Shown here piece after piece: positions 45,093 through 49,809 of a stretch of DNA of 49,809 nucleotides; within the stretch, counting starts at the first letter, position 1; each line of letters opens with the position of its first letter. The notes beneath the pieces were generated by a model that was not told where the DNA came from, ran no database searches, and saw only the letters and a list, made by a program, of their open reading frames with translations. Source of the DNA: an uncultured bacterium. Its GTDB lineage: Bacteria > Patescibacteriota > Dojkabacteria > B142 > OLB20. The position numbers and the translations under genes were made by a program. The stretch lies in the NCBI GenBank assembly GCA_937871845.1, contig CALMQQ010000180.1, positions 1-49,809 of the forward strand, read 5' to 3'.

Positions 45093-45549
45093 AGCCACTA
45101 TAATGGTTCTCGATATCGAGAATATCGGATCGGAAAATATCACCAGTCTGTTTGACAGAATGGATTTTTTTGGTGGTCTTGTGTCTCTTGAACACCATGA
45201 AATTGGTGCATGGGATGATTCGCATCCTCTTAATAAACAGGACACATGGAAAAAAGAATTCAATCGTTTATTCGAGGATGAAAAGATCAAGGAACTTGAA
45301 GCACAACGCGATGCACTGGCACAGGTAATTGATCCGGGCAATAGTGATTCGGCCCTTATTTCCCGAATCATAATGAAGAGTATCGAAAACCAACTCTTTG
45401 CCGAAGATGCTATCGAGGAATGTATTGCAATTATCGAGGAAGAGCGCTTAACTGACGATACCAATACCCCGGAAGATCGAGCCTATAATTTGGCAATAGA
45501 TCACGTTATCAACACTCTTCGGAGTAGGAAAAATGACAGACTTGCTTGA
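45079..45549 (+). CDS. Uncharacterised protein
   Basis: 156 residues from ATG 45079; the longer frame from 44974 lies inside rtcB. It starts MKVYKATIMVLDIENIGSEN with a ferredoxin-like strand-helix pattern (LFDRMDFFGGLVSLEHHEIG). The second half is helical and acidic. It overlaps rtcB by 14 bases and the next gene by 17. No family recognised. Confidence 0.6.
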   Translation: MKVYKATIMVLDIENIGSENITSLFDRMDFFGGLVSLEHHEIGAWDDSHPLNKQDTWKKEFNRLFEDEKIKELEAQRDALAQVIDPGNSDSALISRIIMKSIENQLFAEDAIEECIAIIEEERLTDDTNTPEDRAYNLAIDHVINTLRSRKNDRLA

Positions 45550-46135
45550 ACTTCAATCCATTCTTGCGCAATTGACCAAGACCAATGATAAATTGATTGA
45601 AAAACGAAATTCGGTCGAAACCATGATCGAAAAACTTGTTAATCAAATCGATGATGTCAGTGATCGTATTGCAAAGATAAAAATTGATTCTGGTGAATGG
45701 TCTTGGTCCGAAATACTTGATGCGACAACGCAAGGTTCATTATGGCATCGGCATTGTCGAGATGAAATCTATAAACTTGGTTTTTGGATGGATGGTTATT
45801 TTCCTGAAACCAATCAATATAAGCTATCTCTGATGATGAATTATGATGATCCCAAAACCTATGATCAAACGCTAAAGGGAATTCGTCATTTTACAAAATA
45901 CATGAGGCCACTAGCATCTAATTATTTCGATGATGGTGAGTTTCGTTTCGGAATACAGGAATATACATTATCCAAGAACGGATTCCCTCAATTTCATTTA
46001 TCAACAGATTTGACCAAGGCTGTGGTATCTTTCACGAGATATCATGGAATTCGCATTGTGTTTGAGGGATCAATGGAAGATGCGTTGTCTTATGTTGCGA
46101 AGAAATATTACAATAGACGAGAAGAAGTGTCATGA
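45533..46135 (+). CDS. Coiled-coil protein, unknown
   Basis: 200 residues. Residues 1-50 are a coiled coil (LLELQSILAQLTKTNDKLIE; TMIEKLVNQIDDVSDRIAKI). The remainder is aromatic and mixed alpha/beta (LGFWMDGYFPETNQYKLSLM; FHLSTDLTKAVVSFTRYHGI). AGGAAAA precedes the ATG. Coupled at its end to a tiny gene (ATGA). No family recognised. Confidence 0.6.
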   Translation: MTDLLELQSILAQLTKTNDKLIEKRNSVETMIEKLVNQIDDVSDRIAKIKIDSGEWSWSEILDATTQGSLWHRHCRDEIYKLGFWMDGYFPETNQYKLSLMMNYDDPKTYDQTLKGIRHFTKYMRPLASNYFDDGEFRFGIQEYTLSKNGFPQFHLSTDLTKAVVSFTRYHGIRIVFEGSMEDALSYVAKKYYNRREEVS

Positions 46136-46287
46136 AAATTGAATATAGCTCATATGGCACGAAAAAAGAAATTCAGGGGTTTGATATTTTTATCGATGAC
46201 AAATGGTTTGGTTCCAGAAGAACACAGCATGAGTGTCAGAGATATGTAGACTATCTAACAAAGGAAAAACGAAATGAGAAAAATTAA
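46132..46287 (+). CDS. Very small uncharacterised protein
   Basis: 51 residues, MKIEYSSYGTKKEIQGFDIF then IDDKWFGSRRTQHECQ. It starts in the stop of the preceding gene and overlaps the next gene by 14 bases, the same packing as its neighbours. A beta-hairpin-like core with aromatic residues. No family recognised. Confidence 0.55.
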   Translation: MKIEYSSYGTKKEIQGFDIFIDDKWFGSRRTQHECQRYVDYLTKEKRNEKN

Positions 46288-46648
46288 TCTGGTTTGGGAA
46301 TCCGAGGCTCATCCCGAACACGAAGAACAGATCATTCGTGAATTGAATGATCTGTTGGAAAATGATCTGGAAAAACCAAGCGATCTAATCATTCATAGTA
46401 TTTTCGTTGGTGATTCTATGGAGGATGGGCCATGCGTGGTTGTGTGGGGAAATGAGGATGATGAGAATGATGAAAATTTCTATTGTGAGTATCAGGAAAA
46501 AATCAAATGGGTTTCGATTGGAAAGACCGATGAAGGTCAGAATATCCAAATTCTAACCGACCGTTCTGATAAAATTGATGAAATTGTGGAAATCATAAAT
46601 GATGAAGATACCAAGTTTATTGCTAATGATCCGAAACGATTGAATTAA
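46274..46648 (+). CDS. Acidic uncharacterised protein
   Basis: 124 residues, very acidic (GNEDDENDENFYCEYQEKIK). AAGGAAA is 6 bases upstream of the ATG. The acidity could suit a DNA-mimic or an antitoxin-like role, but no family is recognised. It ends the long plus-strand run and converges with the Gly-rich tail protein. Confidence 0.6.
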   Translation: MRKINLVWESEAHPEHEEQIIRELNDLLENDLEKPSDLIIHSIFVGDSMEDGPCVVVWGNEDDENDENFYCEYQEKIKWVSIGKTDEGQNIQILTDRSDKIDEIVEIINDEDTKFIANDPKRLN

Positions 46649-47268
46649 TCCCAAGAAATATAGACCGCTCCATGCCCGCCCCATCCCGGATAGGCTGCAT
46701 AAGCATAGTTACGTGACTGAAGATAGCCATTGGTTCCGGGACCGCCTGCTGAACCAACTATAATCGTAACAGTTTTTCCAACTGGAAGAGTGCCACGGAC
46801 ATAAGTTCTAATGGCACGCCCACCATAACCTCCCGTTCCACCATAATTGATTATACTGCCATCGAAAGTATATCTCAGAGCCCCAGGACCGCCGCCACCA
46901 GCCCCGCCAGCCGTAATGTTACTTGTCCCGCCTGAACCACCACCATGACCGCCATTCGAGCCATTTGCGCTTGGGTTTGGAGCGCCACCACCAGCACCGC
47001 CGCCACCGCCAGTTAAATCAATTATTCCATTGATGAAATAGGAATAGCCACCACTTGCACCAGATGCACCGGGGGTTGCGATTGGAAACCCACCACCTTC
47101 ATTGTAAGCAGCACATCCACCGCCACCTGCTCCGGCTCCACGGACATCCGCATAGATATTATGATGATCGGGAATCTTGAGGGAATATGTTCCCGGTGAT
47201 GTATAGTTGATTGCGCCCGGAATGATTCTGGAAGGTCTCACGATAAGGGGCGGTGCAAACAAAAACAT
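46645..47268 (-). CDS. Gly-rich tail fibre tip / adhesin-like protein
   Basis: 207 residues. A beta start (INYTSPGTYSLKIPDHHNIY) leads into extensive glycine runs (GAGAGGGGCA; TGGGGGAGGGAPNPSANGSN; GGHGGGSGGTSN), with aromatic clusters between. The layout of Gly-rich motifs separated by variable segments is that of T-even gp38-type adhesins and other phage receptor-binding tips. It directly follows the fibre gene (last and first bases adjacent), supporting a role at the fibre end. Receptor unknown. Confidence 0.7.
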   Translation of the reverse strand: MFLFAPPLIVRPSRIIPGAINYTSPGTYSLKIPDHHNIYADVRGAGAGGGGCAAYNEGGGFPIATPGASGASGGYSYFINGIIDLTGGGGGAGGGAPNPSANGSNGGHGGGSGGTSNITAGGAGGGGPGALRYTFDGSIINYGGTGGYGGRAIRTYVRGTLPVGKTVTIIVGSAGGPGTNGYLQSRNYAYAAYPGWGGHGAVYISWD

Positions 47269-48515
47269 TATGGATTAACTTTCCATCCTGTTCCAAGCAT
47301 GTAACCACCAAGATCATATATTCCAGAATAGATACAGGCATAATTGTTTGCCACTGTGCGAATAACCGGAGAAGCGCCATCTGGCCAAAGGAATTTCGCA
47401 TTCCAAGAAATGGATCGTCCCCCGACAGCATCTTGTATAAGAACAATGAAAATTGATTGTCCTTGTTTCATGTTCTTGACATCAACCACAAGATTGCCAT
47501 TCACGGTCGCATAGAATTTACTTCCGAGATTTCCATCGAACTGATAGGAACCAGAAATATTTCCAAGATTAATCATCTTGGATGCTTCCCACACCTTATC
47601 GACAGACATTCCCTTGTTTGCTGTACCGATGGCAATTTCCGAGACATTTGCTTCGGCCTTGGTCGCCATACCACCAAGACCAAGATTGAGATGCGCATTT
47701 GCCGTATTCGAAACATCGCCAAGATCAGCATTCACTTTCAGAACATTTGATAATCCCGAACCATTTCCTGAATAATTGTTTGATGTAATGCTATTGGCTC
47801 CAAGAACCAAAGCACTCAAATTGGCGAATGAGCCATTGCTTCCACTGATATTGTTGCCCGAGATCGCATTGCCTGTGAGTGTGGTTGCATTTACATTTCC
47901 GACATTGGCAGTTGTGATGGTTGCAACATTGGCCGTGACATTCTCAAAGGAAATTGTATTGCCCGAAAATTGATTTGCTGTGACCACATTTGCGGTCACG
48001 GATAGAAATTGACCATTCGAAATAACCAGAGTCGATGAATTGGCAGAGGCATTCACAGATGAGTTGCCGATAGACCAGCTTGACCCTCTCAAAGTGAGAT
48101 TGCCTGAAAGCACAATGGTTGTACCATTCATCGCAATATTGGATGCCGTGTTACCAACACGAATCTCTGTGGTTGAAATTGAAATGTTCGAACCAAGAGT
48201 GAGCGAACTGCCATTAGCAGTCAGCAAACCAAGTTGCCAACGATGTTGTGAATTGGAAAAAACCACATTGGATTCAATCGAAAGATTGCTGGTGCTTTGT
48301 ACATTTCCACCACCAATAGAATTCGATCTAAAAGTCAAAACACTCAGGATGCCATCAATATGAGCATTACCAGAAGCTATTGCGCCATTGGCCGTATCAT
48401 TAACGGTAACAGCATTCTGATTGAGAGCCTGAATTGCATCATTGGTTTTGTTTACCCAATTCTGAAAGGTATCGGCGTTTGCAGAGGCATTAACGACAGG
48501 AAGGTTTGTGGTCAC
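47268..48515 (-). CDS. Tail fibre-like repeat protein
   Basis: 415 residues. A short N-terminal segment (FQNWVNKTNDAIQALNQNAV) is followed by about 230 residues of Asn/Ala/Thr/Val repeats (ANVTTANVGNVNATTLTGNA-like, SFENVTANVATITTANVG), probably a beta-helix shaft. The C-terminal 120 residues are a globular domain (YQFDGNLGSKFYATVNGNLV; GQSIFIVLIQDAVGGRSISW) as in tail appendages. It lies between a small coiled-coil protein and the Gly-rich tip protein with overlapping or adjacent codons. Confidence 0.75.
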   Translation of the reverse strand: MTTNLPVVNASANADTFQNWVNKTNDAIQALNQNAVTVNDTANGAIASGNAHIDGILSVLTFRSNSIGGGNVQSTSNLSIESNVVFSNSQHRWQLGLLTANGSSLTLGSNISISTTEIRVGNTASNIAMNGTTIVLSGNLTLRGSSWSIGNSSVNASANSSTLVISNGQFLSVTANVVTANQFSGNTISFENVTANVATITTANVGNVNATTLTGNAISGNNISGSNGSFANLSALVLGANSITSNNYSGNGSGLSNVLKVNADLGDVSNTANAHLNLGLGGMATKAEANVSEIAIGTANKGMSVDKVWEASKMINLGNISGSYQFDGNLGSKFYATVNGNLVVDVKNMKQGQSIFIVLIQDAVGGRSISWNAKFLWPDGASPVIRTVANNYACIYSGIYDLGGYMLGTGWKVNP

Positions 48516-48730
48516 TTATTGATTACCTTTAGGATTAGGTTTAATTTTTCTTCGATATTCTCCATGCTATTTCGAAGCCGATCAACCTCAGCACGCAATG
48601 ATTCTTGTTCTTGTTTCTTTTGTCGTGCCTTGCGAATTGCCGCCATTTCATCGGTCTGAGTATTTATAATCGCATTGGTCCGGGTATCCTTTAGGAAGCC
48701 GGGAATTTGTGTCTTTTCATATACTTTCAT
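48512..48730 (-). CDS. Small coiled-coil protein in fibre operon
   Basis: 72 residues, MKVYEKTQIPGFLKDTRTNA then IINTQTDEMAAIRKARQKKQ. The C-terminal half is a coiled coil (ESLRAEVDRLRNSMENIEEK). Such small proteins with an IPGFLKD-type start occur in T4-like virion operons; role unknown. It overlaps the fibre gene by 4 bases and its start touches the upstream gene's last base. Confidence 0.6.
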   Translation of the reverse strand: MKVYEKTQIPGFLKDTRTNAIINTQTDEMAAIRKARQKKQEQESLRAEVDRLRNSMENIEEKLNLILKVINK

Positions 48731-49377
48731 TATTTTATCTTTTCTGCATGGTCGAAGAAATTCGAACCATCTCGTTTGAGATGTTTGATCTTGTCTTTAT
48801 GAATTCTCCATGCATGAGTGATTGGCAATTCTCCGGTATGAGCGATATGAGCGCCTTGATCAATGAGATTGTGTTTCTCTCTATCATCCATATGTTTGAG
48901 TAGTTTCTTGCCTGATCTGGCCCATGCTGTGTATTCACCATCTTTCACTTTACGAATTGTATTAGGGGTTAGATGTTTATTGGCGAGATGAGTGAGATGA
49001 GTTGAATCTTTGCTGTGCAATTGTTTATGTAGATGTTCGCCAACGGAATCTTCATCCGGTTGAATATCATGCAAATGTTTTCCAGAAACACCGAACACAT
49101 AGCCATGCTCGCCTTTAATTCTATGATGATCAGAGCCAGCGACATCACCACCTTGCGCATAGATTTGTGCATAATGAAGATGTGGTGTGATATATGCTTT
49201 GCCTGCGACCGGAGCGAGATGCCCTTTACCTTGTGGCTCATCGCGAGGTTTGATCTTGCCATCGGCTAGAATTTTCTTGGCTGTCTCTTCGTCGGATGTG
49301 CCGTGATAGAACATCATCCCACGATGTTTCTCTTGTGGTGCGGCCATTTCATCAATAAATTGAATAAAGGTTTTCAT
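48730..49377 (-). CDS. PARP/KptA-like ADP-ribosyltransferase with capsid-targeting start
   Basis: 215 residues. MMFYHGTSDEETAKKILADG near residue 21 is the His-Gly-Thr loop that begins PARP/KptA-type transferase folds. The motif KAYITPHLHYAQIYAQGGDV near 78 fits the second conserved strand. The C-terminus is Lys/His-rich. The first ten residues, MKTFIQFIDE, mirror the T4 internal-protein targeting leader MKTYQEFIAE, including an (I)xE at residue 10 where the prohead protease cuts. An AATAAATA box is 55 bases upstream. Likely packaged and injected; enzyme class and target are inferred. Confidence 0.6.
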   Translation of the reverse strand: MKTFIQFIDEMAAPQEKHRGMMFYHGTSDEETAKKILADGKIKPRDEPQGKGHLAPVAGKAYITPHLHYAQIYAQGGDVAGSDHHRIKGEHGYVFGVSGKHLHDIQPDEDSVGEHLHKQLHSKDSTHLTHLANKHLTPNTIRKVKDGEYTAWARSGKKLLKHMDDREKHNLIDQGAHIAHTGELPITHAWRIHKDKIKHLKRDGSNFFDHAEKIK

Positions 49378-49431
49378 TTATTTTCATGTTTCCAAATCGA
49401 AGACAAGGTGTGACGATCATCCTTATTGCCC

Positions 49432-49439
49432 TATTTATT
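49432..49439 (-). promoter_or_regulatory. Late-type promoter of right-end fibre operon
   Basis: Minus-strand AATAAATA, 55 bases upstream of the ATG at 49377, within the divergent intergenic region. Confidence 0.5.
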
Positions 49440-49496
49440 GATATATGCTATGAGGAACGACCGAACGGTTCCCATAGGCAGGAAGGGCATTTTCTC

Positions 49497-49809
49497 ATGA
49501 ATTATTACAAACAAGCCGCGCGCAAAGTGCTTGAAATTATCGACAAACAAAAGGGATTGCCATCAGATATGTTTGGCTACACTCCCGGTTCCCGCAATAG
49601 TTTATGTGTCGAGGCGGTAATTGTCCTAGCAACAGAAAACTCTACTAAAAAACAAATCATAGATGAATATGATGACGATCCGATTTGTGTGAATGATAAT
49701 GTCCGTAGCATTTCCATCAGGTTGAATGATTCAAAGAAATGGACTTCGGCAAAATGTCGTGGCGAAGGTATGAAGAGGTTGGCGATTGCTCAATTGGGAT
49801 CAAAAGAAA
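49497..49809 (+). CDS. Partial uncharacterised protein, runs off right edge
   Basis: First 104 residues present, from ATG 49497 with AGGAAGGG 10 bases upstream. It reads MNYYKQAARKVLEIIDKQKG then SRNSLCVEAVIVLATEN. The layout (helix, then a cysteine next to an Ala-rich helix) resembles DUF6197-type small proteins, weakly. It diverges from the fibre operon and probably begins another plus-strand cassette. Confidence 0.6.
   Translation, partial: MNYYKQAARKVLEIIDKQKGLPSDMFGYTPGSRNSLCVEAVIVLATENSTKKQIIDEYDDDPICVNDNVRSISIRLNDSKKWTSAKCRGEGMKRLAIAQLGSKE

Overview
The window is part of the genome of a T4-superfamily contractile-tailed phage (myovirus). On the minus strand it carries the T4 head-neck-tail genes in exact T4 order, reading down the coordinates: gp13 (29.6-30.3 kb), gp14 (20.6-21.3), gp15 (15.9-16.8), gp16 and gp17 (12.0-14.1), gp18 (7.0-9.1), gp19 (3.2-3.8), gp20 (1.5-3.1), then prohead-core-like genes running off the left edge. 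An alphaproteobacterial (rhizobium-like) host is a guess from protein flavour only; nothing in the sequence proves it.

The minus strand is the late, virion strand. Besides the T4 core it has four ADP-ribosyltransferase domains in three genes between tail tube and tail sheath, a holin and a 33-residue membrane protein, a repeat-rich Ser/Gly surface protein, and a second tail-fibre block at the right end (fibre, Gly-rich tip protein, small coiled-coil protein, and a further ADP-ribosyltransferase-like protein). T4-type late boxes (TATAAATA and near variants) are seen only in minus orientation, in front of these genes.

The plus strand holds the accessory, probably early, genes. They occur as short cassettes between the structural genes (9.2-11.8, 14.2-15.9, 17.0-20.6, 24.3-29.4 kb) and as one long run from 31 to 46.6 kb. 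Several start from near-perfect sigma70 promoters (TTGACA-N16/17-TATAAT) and end at intrinsic terminators. Recognisable products are an ArdC-like antirestriction protein, RtcB RNA ligase, a HAD phosphatase, two AAA+ ATPases, a J-domain protein, a metallophosphoesterase, a GIY-YIG endonuclease, helix-turn-helix proteins, an Nmad5-like protein and many small unknowns. Six of the unknowns share a cysteine motif of the type CGTVCCIGGTA or CxVCxAGSVIS.

The RNA content is unusual. There is a tRNA-Ser(UGA). A tRNA with anticodon UUU but a long variable arm lies inside the remains of another, broken tRNA. A promoter-structured RNA-terminator unit looks like a small RNA gene, and two leaders could switch between folds.

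Three systems stand out. The first is a set of ADP-ribosyltransferases carrying T4-like capsid-targeting starts and prohead-protease-like sites, including a double-domain polyprotein. The second is a possible tRNA repair or replacement kit (tRNA-UUU, RtcB, HAD phosphatase) suited to countering anticodon nucleases. The third is the expanded cysteine-motif family.
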